Assembly: GCF_004770045.1 (NCBI RefSeq)
Contig: NZ_RQFO01000017.1
Location: forward strand, 372,001-436,000
Reading direction: 5' to 3'
Length of the DNA stretch: 64,000 bases
From: Leptospira montravelensis
GTDB taxonomy: Bacteria > Spirochaetota > Leptospiria > Leptospirales > Leptospiraceae
The notes under the pieces are model-generated. The model was not told where the DNA came from and searched no databases. It saw only the letters and a program-made list of their open reading frames with translations. The translations under genes and the position numbers were made by a program. Below are positions 1-9,431 of this stretch, one piece after another. The first letter of the stretch is position 1. Each line of letters begins with the position of its first letter.

Positions 1-1347
1 GAATTCAAAAAAACAGGAATTGAAATCAAAAAAATACCTGTCTCTTTGGTAACGCCAGCATCTCAAAAACTATTTTATGCAGAACCAGAAGATGTAGCGG
101 TTCACTTCCAATGGAAAGTAGAATCAGGATACGAAGATCCTGTATTAGAAATCTCAAGGTCACCTAACTTCCAAATGACATTCATCAATGAAAAGGTAGA
201 GGGAACCCGAGCGGACCTGCGATTAAAAGAAGGTACTTTTTACTGGAGAATCAGGGTAAAAAGTAAAACCGGGAATGGTAATGAATTTAGCGAAATCAAT
301 AAATTCTTTGTGGCAAAAATGGAATCTTTTCAAGGAGAATCGCCAGAACAAGGAACGGTAATTCCCTTTGTCCAAACCTATCCTTTAGTTACACTTACTT
401 GGTCTAAACTTTCTACAGTTAACTCATATAAGTTGGTAATATCCAACTCTCCAAAACTAACAAACCCAATAAAAGAATTAGAAACTACAGCAAACCAAAT
501 CTCTTATGATGATTTAAAAGAAGGTACTTATTACTGGAAAGTCATTGGTAAATCTTCTTTCCCTGATTCTAAGGATAGAGAAAGTCAAATTCTTTCCTTT
601 ATCATCAAAAAACAAAATTCAATACCAGCACCTAAATGGTTAAGACCAACTCCTAATTCGGAAATTTCTGCAGATGAGATTAAACAAAATCAAGCCATAT
701 TAATTTGGGATGGTAATGCAGAATTAAAGACTTACCAAGTGAAAATCTTTAAAGACCCGAAAATGGGAACTCCCGTTTTTTCCGAAGAGACAGCTTCTAA
801 TTTTCTTGTTCCAAATTGGAACCTTCTAGGAAAAGGAACATTTTACGCTACTGTGATGGGTAAACCAAAGGAAGGAAAAGAAACTGAACTTTCCTCTGTA
901 TTAAGTTTTACGGTAGTAGACAAAAAGAAAATCCCAGAACCAGAAGAAGATTCTAAGGATACAAAATCAACGAAACTGGAACCTAAATTGGAAATGATGT
1001 CTCCGAATGGAACTATTGTGCAAATGAAAGGAAAATCAAGTTTAGAATTCCAATGGAAAGTATCAGGTGTGACAGGCGAAAGGTACGACTTAGTTTTATA
1101 CCAACATACAGGTGATAAAAAAACTGCCATTTATAAAATTACAACAAAAGAATCTAAACATACTTTGAAAGATTTAGGTATCTTAGATGAAGGATCGTTT
1201 TCTTGGGATCTCAGTGTGTATAAAGATTCTAATTTATTATTTTCGAGAAAGGGAAGTTTTATTTTGGCATTAGATCAGCTGAAATCCTTAAAACCATCTG
1301 ACATTGAATTCATTTCTCCCAAACGGTTGTATAAAGAAAAAAGATGA
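1..1347 (+). CDS. Partial secreted protein with four fibronectin-III-like repeats (C-terminal part)
   Basis: The reading frame is open from base 1, so the gene starts before the window; a TTG at 46 is only an internal possibility. About 448 residues are visible. They contain four beta-rich modules of roughly 95 residues, three of which end in a related signature (EGTFYWRI, EGTYYWKV, KGTFYATV) and a fourth in EGSFSWDL. This pattern is typical of fibronectin-III-like folds in exported leptospiral proteins. Such modules often follow a FecR domain, but that part would lie outside the window. The stop overlaps the next start by 4 bases (ATGA), and the next protein carries one more module of the same kind. 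The role is unknown; a structural or ligand-binding envelope protein is an inference. Confidence 0.75.
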   Translation, partial: EFKKTGIEIKKIPVSLVTPASQKLFYAEPEDVAVHFQWKVESGYEDPVLEISRSPNFQMTFINEKVEGTRADLRLKEGTFYWRIRVKSKTGNGNEFSEINKFFVAKMESFQGESPEQGTVIPFVQTYPLVTLTWSKLSTVNSYKLVISNSPKLTNPIKELETTANQISYDDLKEGTYYWKVIGKSSFPDSKDRESQILSFIIKKQNSIPAPKWLRPTPNSEISADEIKQNQAILIWDGNAELKTYQVKIFKDPKMGTPVFSEETASNFLVPNWNLLGKGTFYATVMGKPKEGKETELSSVLSFTVVDKKKIPEPEEDSKDTKSTKLEPKLEMMSPNGTIVQMKGKSSLEFQWKVSGVTGERYDLVLYQHTGDKKTAIYKITTKESKHTLKDLGILDEGSFSWDLSVYKDSNLLFSRKGSFILALDQLKSLKPSDIEFISPKRLYKEKR

Positions 1348-2339
1348 AACTAAATTTGAAACGATTTATTATATTATTTGGATTACTCTCTTTTTCTATC
1401 GGTGCTCAAGATGGTACCAAACTCATCGCTTGGAAACCAATTCCAGAAGCGAGTGGTTACCAAATCCAGATCAAAGAAAAAACAGGGAAAATTGTTATCG
1501 ATAAAAAAATTGAAACTCCCTATCAATCGATCGAAGATCTTCCTTCTGGAGTGTATCTCGTAAGAACTGCTCCGTTAAATTTATTTAAAAAACCTGCAGT
1601 TTGGTCTGCATGGAAGGACTTAGAAGTCATTCTTTCTGAACCACCAAAGGTAGTAACGGAAGAAGAAAAACCAATTATCATACCTAAATCCGAATCCAAA
1701 TCAGAAAAAACAATCGCTAATATTACGATTGAAGGTGAACATTTTTTAGATGCTACTAAGGTTGATTTGACAAAGAAAAACGAAGCTCTTCCTATTTTAA
1801 GTAAAGAAGTAAAATCATCTGAACGAATAGATTTAAAAGTAGATACCACTGATGCAAAATCAGGCCCCTATGATTTAACAGTTACAAATCCCTACCAAAA
1901 GCCAAAGGTAGTTACAAATTTTATTAAGGTCGAAGATCCAAAACATAATGATAATGCTAAAATAACGATATCGAAAAACAAACCTTTTCGCGATTATACT
2001 TATGAAGAGATGTTGACATTTTTAGAAACCGACATTGCGGTAAATTGTAAAAACACAAAAGTGCCAGCGTTAACATTAAGCGAGTGCCACAAAACTTACG
2101 TTATATTAAACTTCACAAGCGATGACAACCAATCTGTATTCGAATTTTACAAATTAATTAACGAGAACCAATCCGATCGAATCAGTGCCTACCAATACTT
2201 TTCAAAAAACTGTTCACCTAAATTTAAACCTGCGTTCGAACGAATGGAGTTACAATCGAAAAACCAGAAGAATTTAGACCCGGAAGAGAGACAAACCCTA
2301 CTCCAAGAACTGATGAAATTTCGAAATTGTACTAGATAA
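1344..2339 (+). CDS. Exported protein with FN3-like and IPT/TIG-like domains
   Basis: This 331-residue protein begins with a signal peptide (KLNLKR, then a hydrophobic stretch ending near GAQ at residue 22). Residues 25-95 resemble the FN3-like modules of the preceding gene, with AWKPIPEASGYQIQI at the start and SGVYLVR near the end. Residues about 125-195 look like an IPT/TIG immunoglobulin-like domain (ITIEGEHFLDATKV...GPYDLTVTNP). The last 120 residues are helical and contain four Cys (near NCKNT, SECHK, NCSPK, RNCTR), which may form disulfides outside the cytoplasm. Its start overlaps the upstream stop by 4 bases, so the two are probably translationally coupled. No specific function is recognised. 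Confidence 0.7.
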   Translation: MKLNLKRFIILFGLLSFSIGAQDGTKLIAWKPIPEASGYQIQIKEKTGKIVIDKKIETPYQSIEDLPSGVYLVRTAPLNLFKKPAVWSAWKDLEVILSEPPKVVTEEEKPIIIPKSESKSEKTIANITIEGEHFLDATKVDLTKKNEALPILSKEVKSSERIDLKVDTTDAKSGPYDLTVTNPYQKPKVVTNFIKVEDPKHNDNAKITISKNKPFRDYTYEEMLTFLETDIAVNCKNTKVPALTLSECHKTYVILNFTSDDNQSVFEFYKLINENQSDRISAYQYFSKNCSPKFKPAFERMELQSKNQKNLDPEERQTLLQELMKFRNCTR

Positions 2340-2391
2340 TTTCTTTTTCTTTTGCTTGTAAGGAATCCCATTTTTTAGTCCTATTAGGAGA

Positions 2392-2988
2392 ATGAGATAC
2401 TCTTTGATTGCCTCGGTTGGAATCACGCTTGTCACAATCCAAGCCCTGCATTCCGAACCATCCGTTCTGAGCCAAAATGTGAAAGAAGTCACAACAAGAA
2501 TCCAAGATTTGGCTCTCTACCCTACTCTTTCTAAAAAAAGACTCTATGGTGCCGTTTCTAAAGGTGGTGCTATCCGATTTGATCTAAAGGCAGGAGAATC
2601 CTCACCACAATCGATTGGAATTGGAATTGCCACTGATGGAAAATTGAAAGAGTGGGTACTAACTGTTTATTCTGGTAATGGTCAAAACGAAAATCCCGCC
2701 ATCCTAAGAAAAGAAAAGATCGAAGGGGAGGCGCAATGGGTTTTCGAACTTTTGGCTCCACCGGAAGAAATCACAGTAGAAATTCAAAACTTAAATTCAG
2801 AAACTCCAGTCACTGTGGTGGAAATTGTACACGGATACTATTATGGATATTCTATGGATAAGGAAAATAACACCAAACCACAACCTCAAAATCCAACCAA
2901 ACCAAATCCGACTGACCCTGAAAAACTTTCACCTAACGATGTGCAGAATCGGACTGAATTTTATCGTGCTCCCTTTACCAAGGACTGA
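2392..2988 (+). CDS. Small exported protein of unknown function
   Basis: This 198-residue protein has an N-terminal signal peptide (MRYSLIASVG to about ALHS, residue 21). A beta-rich middle part follows, then a Pro/Asn-rich tail around residues 160-180 (KPQPQNPTKPNPTDPE). AGGAGA lies only one base before the ATG, which is closer than usual; the ATG is still preferred because it gives a normal signal peptide. It sits 52 bases after the two FN3-type genes and may share their transcript. The 3' end overlaps the convergent DUF1574 gene by 28 bases. I do not recognise the family. Confidence 0.6.
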   Translation: MRYSLIASVGITLVTIQALHSEPSVLSQNVKEVTTRIQDLALYPTLSKKRLYGAVSKGGAIRFDLKAGESSPQSIGIGIATDGKLKEWVLTVYSGNGQNENPAILRKEKIEGEAQWVFELLAPPEEITVEIQNLNSETPVTVVEIVHGYYYGYSMDKENNTKPQPQNPTKPNPTDPEKLSPNDVQNRTEFYRAPFTKD

Positions 2989-4058
2989 AGTAAATTCTTA
3001 AAGATATAATCAGTATATTCATCGTAACAAGTCGGTGACATATGACCTGCATCACTAAAATTGTTGCAGGTATAATTCGGATCATCATTCATATTCCAAA
3101 AAGGTATCCCATTTTGTTTATGGTATTCGACCATTCTAGGATACCAATCGTGATACACTGTATCTTCCTTTCCATCACCCACAGAAACTTTTAAATTTCG
3201 AATATGGTCCATATAAGGCAAAGATAAACGAACCCAAATGACAGCAGAGGGAACTCCTAGCTGTTTTGCCAGTTCCAAGGATTGGTTTGTAAAACTCAAA
3301 ATATTCTCAGAAAACCGAAAAGGAACTAAATAAGAATGAAAGTCTCCTATGGCAGATTTTTTCAATAGTTCCGGAGGAAGCACTGATTGGTGAGTTCCCG
3401 GAGTCATCGCAGAACCTTTTCCTCGATTCAAATTAGCCATTAAATTATCGCGTAACTCACGGTAAGGATATAAAAACGATTCTTTGTTTTTTGCCCTTGT
3501 AAGGATCACCTCTAACTTAGGACGATATTGGTATGCACGAAACATACGTTTTGCGATTAATGTAGAAATATCATCAGTCGAAAACAATGAAAAATGTTTT
3601 AATACAAAGGATACATTTAGTCCGTTAGTTAAAGTTTCATCTACCTTTAAAGTGGCTGCTGAGTTATACATTTCTACGGAATGATCGAACAAAAAGAAAT
3701 CTGGTTTTACATTGTCTTTGTGGAACTCTTCCATCCATTGTAATACATAATCAGGTTTACCACCCGGAACAGAAAAATTAAACATCACCCAACCTGGGTA
3801 TTTTTTATGAATGTATTCATTATCAAACAACAAAGCACGAGAATTTCCAAAATATACCAATACCTTGTCTCTGTTTTTGTTAGACAAATAAACTTTTAAA
3901 TCTTCGTATAACTGGTGTTTTTGTATATAATTTATATCGGAAAGCGACTTTGAAAAATACGTATGAACATTTTCGAGAAGCAAAAGTTTGTCCAAACAAA
4001 ATGTAAGGAATACAACAAAAAACGGGACAAGTAAATATCGGTTACGAATGAATTCCAC
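2961..4058 (-). CDS. DUF1574 family protein (Leptospira SGNH-like partner of MBOAT)
   Basis: This 365-residue protein has one N-terminal membrane anchor (residues about 9-30) and a large extracytoplasmic part. YFGNSRALLFDNEY (near residue 70) and a late DAGHMSP segment recall the Gly-Asn-Ser and Asp/His blocks of SGNH/AlgX-like hydrolase folds. DUF1574 is a family known from Leptospira and usually lies next to an MBOAT acyltransferase, as here (8-base gap to the MBOAT gene upstream). By analogy with alginate and other O-acetylation systems, it may pass an acyl group from the membrane acyltransferase to a surface glycan. The substrate is unknown and the catalytic assignment is inferred. Confidence 0.75.
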   Translation of the reverse strand: MEFIRNRYLLVPFFVVFLTFCLDKLLLLENVHTYFSKSLSDINYIQKHQLYEDLKVYLSNKNRDKVLVYFGNSRALLFDNEYIHKKYPGWVMFNFSVPGGKPDYVLQWMEEFHKDNVKPDFFLFDHSVEMYNSAATLKVDETLTNGLNVSFVLKHFSLFSTDDISTLIAKRMFRAYQYRPKLEVILTRAKNKESFLYPYRELRDNLMANLNRGKGSAMTPGTHQSVLPPELLKKSAIGDFHSYLVPFRFSENILSFTNQSLELAKQLGVPSAVIWVRLSLPYMDHIRNLKVSVGDGKEDTVYHDWYPRMVEYHKQNGIPFWNMNDDPNYTCNNFSDAGHMSPTCYDEYTDYIFKNLLQSLVKGAR

Positions 4059-4066
4059 AATGTCTC

Positions 4067-5545
4067 CTAAAACTTATAATAGATAAATTCTCCACCATCT
4101 TGCGAAAGAGTGGCGAGAAGGAAAATAGTAACAACACCAAGCATAGGAGCAAGCCATACATCATGTTTACGGACACGTTCCCAAAACTCAGGAACATATT
4201 GTATATGGTGGAAAAATAACAAAGCAATCGATGTATAAAAAATTCGTTCCAAATTCTCAATATGTTGGAATCGAAAAGAAGAACCCTGTCCCAATAAAGA
4301 TGTAGCAGATAGTAACCATTCGTTAGACCCACCAACAAACATAACTTCCAAACTATGAGAAAAGTGGGTAAAAATTCCGTAAAAATGATCCACCATATTC
4401 GTTGCATTGTTAGAACGAAACATTAACCCAGAAATCGAAAACAAAATAAAAACGATTAAGGCCTTTAACACAATTAAGAATTTATTTTTTTGCGGTGTTA
4501 GTTTCCATCCAAGATTATCTTCGAAGTATCTTTCTCCTGCAAGAATTACACCCCAATAGAATCCCCAACAAATAAAAGTATAATCAGCACCATGCCAAAA
4601 ACCACCGAGTGTCATAATGATGATGAGATTTAAGTAAGTTCGAAGTTCTCCTTTACGAGAACCTCCGAGTGGAAAATAGATATAATCCCTTAACCAGAAA
4701 GATAAGGTGATATGCCAACGTTTCCAAAGTTCACGTCCTGAGGTTGAAAAAAATGGAGCCTTAAAGTTTTCAGGAGTTTCAAATCCTAAAAATAAGGCAA
4801 CAGACCTTGCCATGTCAGTGAGTCCAGAAAAATCACTATAAACTTGGATCGAATAACAAACTCCTGCTATGAACAAAGAAAAGGAATCGTATTCAGCAGG
4901 TGAACCAAACACTGGTGAGATGGTGAGTGACATCGGATCTGCCACAAGAACTTTTTTAACAAGACCTGACATTAACAAATAAGAAGCTCGATACATCTTT
5001 TCTTTACTTGGAGTTAGTTTGTCCAGGTTAGGAAAAAAATCGGTCATTCTCATGATCGGTCCTGCAATGAGCACTGGAAAAAATGCTACAAATAAAAAGT
5101 AATCTTCCACCTTTACCAATGGTTTGGAAGAATCACGATAGGTATCAACTGCAGCTGCTATGACTTGAAATGTATAAAAACTAATCGCAAGTGGTAAGGC
5201 AATATGGATGAGGTCAGGAACCTGTTTAAAGAACGGATAGTTCGTTAGATCAGCAAGTACCTTACTGAAAAAATAAATATATTTAAAAAAACCTAAGTTG
5301 ATTAGATTGAGTGATACAGTGAGTCCAATCCAAAACTTTGTAGGAGTGGAATTGATTTTGCGATACAATAGATAATTGATACCGATGACGATGAGAAAAT
5401 GAACGGTCAGTGTGAGGGAAAAGTAGGCATAAAAACTGATCCCGGCAACAAGTAGGAAATACTTTCGAAACTCTCTGGGAATGGCCCAATAGAGTAAGTA
5501 AACGATTGAAAAGAAGATTAAAAATGGGATTGAGTTGAACAACAT
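4067..5545 (-). CDS. MBOAT family O-acyltransferase (AlgI/DltB-like)
   Basis: This 492-residue polytopic membrane protein matches the AlgI branch of the membrane-bound O-acyltransferases. The conserved block ELWKRWHITLSFWLRDYIY lies at 272-290, and GGFWHGA at 314-320 contains the presumed catalytic His318. Family members carry acyl groups, often acetyl, from the cytoplasm to a lipid-linked or surface polymer. It lies between a NYN-domain gene (1-base gap) and the DUF1574 gene (8-base gap), so the three probably form one transcript. The acceptor cannot be told from sequence; LPS or another surface glycan is plausible. Confidence 0.88.
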   Translation of the reverse strand: MLFNSIPFLIFFSIVYLLYWAIPREFRKYFLLVAGISFYAYFSLTLTVHFLIVIGINYLLYRKINSTPTKFWIGLTVSLNLINLGFFKYIYFFSKVLADLTNYPFFKQVPDLIHIALPLAISFYTFQVIAAAVDTYRDSSKPLVKVEDYFLFVAFFPVLIAGPIMRMTDFFPNLDKLTPSKEKMYRASYLLMSGLVKKVLVADPMSLTISPVFGSPAEYDSFSLFIAGVCYSIQVYSDFSGLTDMARSVALFLGFETPENFKAPFFSTSGRELWKRWHITLSFWLRDYIYFPLGGSRKGELRTYLNLIIIMTLGGFWHGADYTFICWGFYWGVILAGERYFEDNLGWKLTPQKNKFLIVLKALIVFILFSISGLMFRSNNATNMVDHFYGIFTHFSHSLEVMFVGGSNEWLLSATSLLGQGSSFRFQHIENLERIFYTSIALLFFHHIQYVPEFWERVRKHDVWLAPMLGVVTIFLLATLSQDGGEFIYYKF

Positions 5546-5546
5546 A

Positions 5547-6047
5547 TCAAGGAAGGAATTGTCTCTCCCAGTAATCGGTTTCTGAACTTGGTGTCAATCC
5601 TTCTTTCAGGTGGTTAAACTCCGATTCGTCCTCTTCAGCTTCCTTTTTCAGCCACTCTGTATAAAATTCTTCTGAGGACATTCGTTTGGCACGGAGCCTT
5701 CTTGCGAAACTTATGATCTCCTTATCCGAAGATACCACCAAACATTGTGAAGGTATTGGACATAAGTTCAAATATCCAATGATGAGTTCGTCTGCTTTTT
5801 TTTCATGGCTGTAATGGATGGAAAAATCACCCCAATCTTCTGAATAACAATCTGAGGTAATATCCTTTTTGCCGTCAAAAAACACTAAAATTTTAGAATG
5901 TTTATTCTTCTGGTAGAACCGTTTTAAGTGCTGAAGTAAGCCGTCCCGGGCATCTTGGAGACGGTATTCCCCCAAACAAAATGCTAAATCGGGAAATTTA
6001 TACATTAGATTCATCCCGTCGATCAGGATTCTCTCAATTACGGGCAC
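5547..6047 (-). CDS. NYN (PIN-like) domain protein, YacP-type
   Basis: This 166-residue soluble protein starts at GTG. ILIDGMNLMY at residues 7-16 gives the first acidic residue of the NYN/PIN-like nuclease fold. FFDGKKD (about 56) and VVSSDKEIISFARR (about 104-117) supply the other acidic positions. YacP-type NYN proteins are thought to cleave or bind RNA. The tail (residues 125-166) is acidic. It is followed after one base by the MBOAT gene, although no link between RNA metabolism and acylation is evident. GTG was chosen because it is the most upstream start in the frame; no clear Shine-Dalgarno sequence is visible. Confidence 0.75.
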   Translation of the reverse strand: MPVIERILIDGMNLMYKFPDLAFCLGEYRLQDARDGLLQHLKRFYQKNKHSKILVFFDGKKDITSDCYSEDWGDFSIHYSHEKKADELIIGYLNLCPIPSQCLVVSSDKEIISFARRLRAKRMSSEEFYTEWLKKEAEEDESEFNHLKEGLTPSSETDYWERQFLP

Positions 6048-6098
6048 AACTCTATTGAAACCACTTGCCAGATTCGCTTAAACCAAAAAAACGTAAAC

Positions 6099-6851
6099 AT
6101 GGGGAAAAAAATAATCATCGTCGGTGCCTCGAGTGGGATCGGAAAAGCCATAGCAGATGCTGAATTGAACGCAGGAAATTCCGTAGCACTTTTAGCCAGA
6201 AGGGAAAAGTCCCTCGAATCCATATCTAAAAAAGCCAATTCAGGAAAAGAGAAAAGAGCCTTTCCTTTGGTCTATGATGTGACAAAGTTTTCCGCAGCCG
6301 AAAAAACTTTTGACAAAGCAGTGAGTTTACTTGGCGGAGTGGACGAAGTGTACTTTGCATCTGGTGTAATGCCAGAAATTTCTCCTAACGAATACAATAC
6401 GACCAAAGATTTGGAAATGTTAAATGTTAATTTACTAGGAGCTGTCGCCTTTTTAAATCCCGTTGCCACTTATTTCACTAAACAAAAATCAGGCAAAATT
6501 ATAGGAATCTCTTCTATCGCTGGGGAACGAGGTCGAAAAGGAAATCCTGTTTATAATACATCCAAAGCTGCTCTAAATACATACCTGGAAGCACTTCGCA
6601 ATCGGTTGTCTGAATCAAATGTGCAAGTAACAACGATTAAACCTGGATTTGTTCTAACGGAAATGACTAAAGGCCTCAAACTTCCTGAAAAAGGATTAAT
6701 GAAAGCAATCACTGCAGAAGAAGCAGCAGAAAAAATTCGCAATATCGTTGCTAGCGGTAAAGACGAAGCTTTTGTGCCTGGGATATGGGCTCTTATTGGT
6801 CTTATCATTCGTAACATTCCCAATTTCATTTTTAAAAAACTGAGTATATAA
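6099..6851 (+). CDS. Short-chain dehydrogenase/reductase, DprE2-like partner
   Basis: This 250-residue classical SDR has the NAD(P)-binding GASSGIG at 9-15, an active-site Ser at 138/139 (GISSIAG) and the YxxxK pair Y152/K156. One base separates its stop from the start of an FAD-dependent oxidoreductase that strongly resembles mycobacterial DprE1. In mycobacteria, DprE1 oxidises decaprenyl-phospho-ribose and the SDR DprE2 reduces the keto intermediate, a net 2'-epimerisation to arabinose. The pairing and the length (about 250) suggest the same two-step chemistry on a polyprenyl-phosphate sugar. The sequence alone fixes only the SDR class; DprE2-like function is inferred from context. Confidence 0.8.
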   Translation: MGKKIIIVGASSGIGKAIADAELNAGNSVALLARREKSLESISKKANSGKEKRAFPLVYDVTKFSAAEKTFDKAVSLLGGVDEVYFASGVMPEISPNEYNTTKDLEMLNVNLLGAVAFLNPVATYFTKQKSGKIIGISSIAGERGRKGNPVYNTSKAALNTYLEALRNRLSESNVQVTTIKPGFVLTEMTKGLKLPEKGLMKAITAEEAAEKIRNIVASGKDEAFVPGIWALIGLIIRNIPNFIFKKLSI

Positions 6852-6852
6852 T

Positions 6853-8298
6853 ATGGTCGCTAAAAAAACTAAATCAGCTCCTGAAATTAAAGTTCCTAAT
6901 AAGGAAAAAGTGGAAGCATGGGGAATGAGTTCTTTTTCTCTTTCACCAGTGTTTCGACCAGAAACAGAAGAAGAAATCAAAGAACTTTTTGTTTGGGCCA
7001 ATCATACCGGCACCAAAGTTGCGTTACGCGGCGGCGGTTGCAGTTATGGTGACGCATCCACGAATACTGAAGGAGTTGTTTTAGATCTCACTCGTTTTAA
7101 TAAAGTTTTAGATTTTAATCTGAAAACAGGTGTGATGACCGTACAATCTGGTGCTCGGATCAAAGATCTTTGGGAAACTGGAATCGAAAATGGTTTTTGG
7201 CCACCAGTGGTTTCTGGAACTATGATGCCAACCTTAGGTGGGGCACTTTCTATGAACATTCATGGAAAAAACAACTTTAAAGTAGGAACCATTGGCGAAC
7301 ACATTAAAGAGTTTACCTTCCTGACTGCCAAAGGAGATATTTTAGTTTGTTCTCCTAAAAAAAATACCGATTTGTTTTATTCTGCAATTTCCGGCTTTGG
7401 AATGTTAGGTTGCTTTTTGACAGTTCAAATCAAAATGAAACCAATCTATGCAGGAAAAATGAAAATTGATCCCGTGTATGTCAGAAACTTCGATGAACTA
7501 TTCGCTTATTTCGAAGAACACTATAAAACTTCTGATTATTTAGTAGGATGGATAGATGCCTTTGCATCGGGAAAATCTATGGGCAGGGGCCAAATTCACA
7601 AAGCCACCAACCTAAAAGAAGGAGAAGATCCAGACTTTCCAGGGAACTGCCTGCTAGAAAGACAACACCTTCCTTCTCGTCTATTCTATTTGATTCCTAA
7701 AAAGTGGATGTGGATCCTTATGCGTCCCTTTAGTTTTAATTTAGGAATGCGACTCGTCAATTTGGCTAAATGTATTGCGAGTATTCTCGTAAACAATAAA
7801 GCCTATTACCAAGGTCATGCAGAATATGCATTCCTTTTGGACTATGTTCCTAATTGGAAATTTGTTTATAAACCAGGTTCGATGATTCAATACCAAGTGT
7901 TCATTCCAAAGGAAAACGCAAAACAAGCGTTTCGTGAAATTTTTACTGTATGCCAAGAACGTGGAATTGTGAACTACCTATCTGTTTTCAAAAAACACAA
8001 ACCTGATCCGTTTTTACTGACTCATGCAGTGGATGGATTTTCTATGGCGATGGATTTTCCAGTTACTAAAGGAACCAAAGAAAAACTATGGCCCCTTTGT
8101 CATGAAATGGATGAAATTGTTTTAAAACACAAAGGAAGGTTTTATTTTGCAAAAGACTCCACTCTTCGCAAACGTGTGATGGAATCGTATTTTCCAAAAG
8201 AAAATCTAAAACGGTTTTATTCCTTAAAGAAAAAGTATGATCCGAAAGGCATTTTACAAACGGATCTTTACAAACGAGTGTTTTTAACTGAAAATTAA
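6853..8298 (+). CDS. FAD-binding oxidoreductase, DprE1-like
   Basis: This 481-residue flavoprotein belongs to the VAO/PCMH fold. The FAD-binding GGGCSYGD is at 60-67, [20 protein letters not shown] at 121-140 includes His138, and GRFYFAKDS at 428-436 includes Lys434. From memory of the family, HGKN and AKDS match His132 and Lys418 of mycobacterial DprE1. The residue matching the DprE1 cysteine targeted by benzothiazinones (Cys387, in a VCVDFP block) is Ala399 here (SMAMDFP). It is transcribed with the SDR upstream. The likely role is oxidation of a polyprenyl-phospho-pentose for an envelope glycan. The 3' end overlaps the convergent LptF/G gene by 4 bases. Confidence 0.82.
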   Translation: MVAKKTKSAPEIKVPNKEKVEAWGMSSFSLSPVFRPETEEEIKELFVWANHTGTKVALRGGGCSYGDASTNTEGVVLDLTRFNKVLDFNLKTGVMTVQSGARIKDLWETGIENGFWPPVVSGTMMPTLGGALSMNIHGKNNFKVGTIGEHIKEFTFLTAKGDILVCSPKKNTDLFYSAISGFGMLGCFLTVQIKMKPIYAGKMKIDPVYVRNFDELFAYFEEHYKTSDYLVGWIDAFASGKSMGRGQIHKATNLKEGEDPDFPGNCLLERQHLPSRLFYLIPKKWMWILMRPFSFNLGMRLVNLAKCIASILVNNKAYYQGHAEYAFLLDYVPNWKFVYKPGSMIQYQVFIPKENAKQAFREIFTVCQERGIVNYLSVFKKHKPDPFLLTHAVDGFSMAMDFPVTKGTKEKLWPLCHEMDEIVLKHKGRFYFAKDSTLRKRVMESYFPKENLKRFYSLKKKYDPKGILQTDLYKRVFLTEN

Positions 8299-9431
8299 AT
8301 ATTCATTCGTCGATACAAAAAATAAGCTGCCGAAGTAAAAATCACTGGTGTCATCCACATACCGATCCAAATCGGTAAGGCACCATTTTCCGCTAAAGTT
8401 TTGGCAGTCGAATTCAAAATATAATATAACAAAACAACGGCGATAGTTAAACCAAGACTTGCCACACCTGCAGAACGTTTGGTGATAGCACCGGCAAGTG
8501 CTCCAAGAGCCACTACAACAAAAGACATAAGAGGCATTGCAAACGCCATATGTTGTTGAATGATGACATTGCGAAAAGGAATTCCTTTGGTAATCCTTGA
8601 ATCTATTTCATCGGCCAATTCAAAAAAATTCATCTCTTCGGGATTACGAACTGGTTTAGAAAAGTAAGCTAAATCCTCCGGGAAATCATAAGTTTTTTCT
8701 GCATATTTGGTTCGGGAAACCAACTCTAAGTTTTCGTTAAATCGAACCTCTTCTGCATCATACAAAACCCAACTATGTGGGGATGGAATGAACTTTGCCT
8801 TCTGTGAGGACACAGTGTACGTAGGGTGACCATCTGGAGTGATTTCGATATAATTGAATCCACCTTTCACAGTGTTTTCTTTTTCATCGATCCAATAGAC
8901 GTAATAAAATCCTTTTTTTCCCTTGATATGCAATTGGTAAACAAAATCGATCAAACGGTTAGAACCCTTTGCCATTATGCTATATTCAATTTGTGCTTTT
9001 TTGTTTGCAGGAATGACTACGGTTTGTCCAAACAAAGTCATAATGAGCCACATTGAAATTCCAAAAAACAAAATGGGTGTAATGATTCGAATAAAAGAAA
9101 CCCCTGCCACCATCATCGCCACAAGCTCTTTGTTTACACTAAATTGGCCGATTACAAAACAAACGGAAAACATCAATGCCGGTGCGACAACTTGATCCAC
9201 CATCGATGGCAAAGAATATAAAACATGAAGATACACATGTGCTTGGTTCACTTTGGAAGAAACCAAATACTTCATCACATCAGTGAACTTATAAATCACA
9301 ATCATCGATGTTAACATGATGAGAGTTCCAATAAATGTTTTGAAAAAATCTAAAAATAAATAACGGTCTAATGTTCGAAAAGGAATGAACTCTTTTTTGA
9401 ACCAAAGAAATGGAGTTAACAACAAATTCAT
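8295..9431 (-). CDS. LptF/LptG family LPS export permease
   Basis: This 378-residue protein has the YjgP/YjgQ (LptF/LptG) layout: two or three transmembrane helices at the N-terminus (about 28-125), a periplasmic beta-jellyroll-like middle (about 130-265) and three helices at the C-terminus (about 290-375). The segment [16 protein letters not shown] at 21-36 is typical of the family start. LptF and LptG with LptB form the inner-membrane ABC transporter that extracts LPS. Which of the two paralogues this is cannot be decided here. It overlaps the upstream PP2C gene by 4 bases. No second permease lies beside it, unlike the lptFG pair of enterobacteria. Confidence 0.88.
   Translation of the reverse strand: MNLLLTPFLWFKKEFIPFRTLDRYLFLDFFKTFIGTLIMLTSMIVIYKFTDVMKYLVSSKVNQAHVYLHVLYSLPSMVDQVVAPALMFSVCFVIGQFSVNKELVAMMVAGVSFIRIITPILFFGISMWLIMTLFGQTVVIPANKKAQIEYSIMAKGSNRLIDFVYQLHIKGKKGFYYVYWIDEKENTVKGGFNYIEITPDGHPTYTVSSQKAKFIPSPHSWVLYDAEEVRFNENLELVSRTKYAEKTYDFPEDLAYFSKPVRNPEEMNFFELADEIDSRITKGIPFRNVIIQQHMAFAMPLMSFVVVALGALAGAITKRSAGVASLGLTIAVVLLYYILNSTAKTLAENGALPIWIGMWMTPVIFTSAAYFLYRRMNI

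Noticed and set aside
4042..4407. A 121-codon minus-strand frame
   Set aside because: It is an out-of-frame shadow of the MBOAT gene with no independent start signal or domain.
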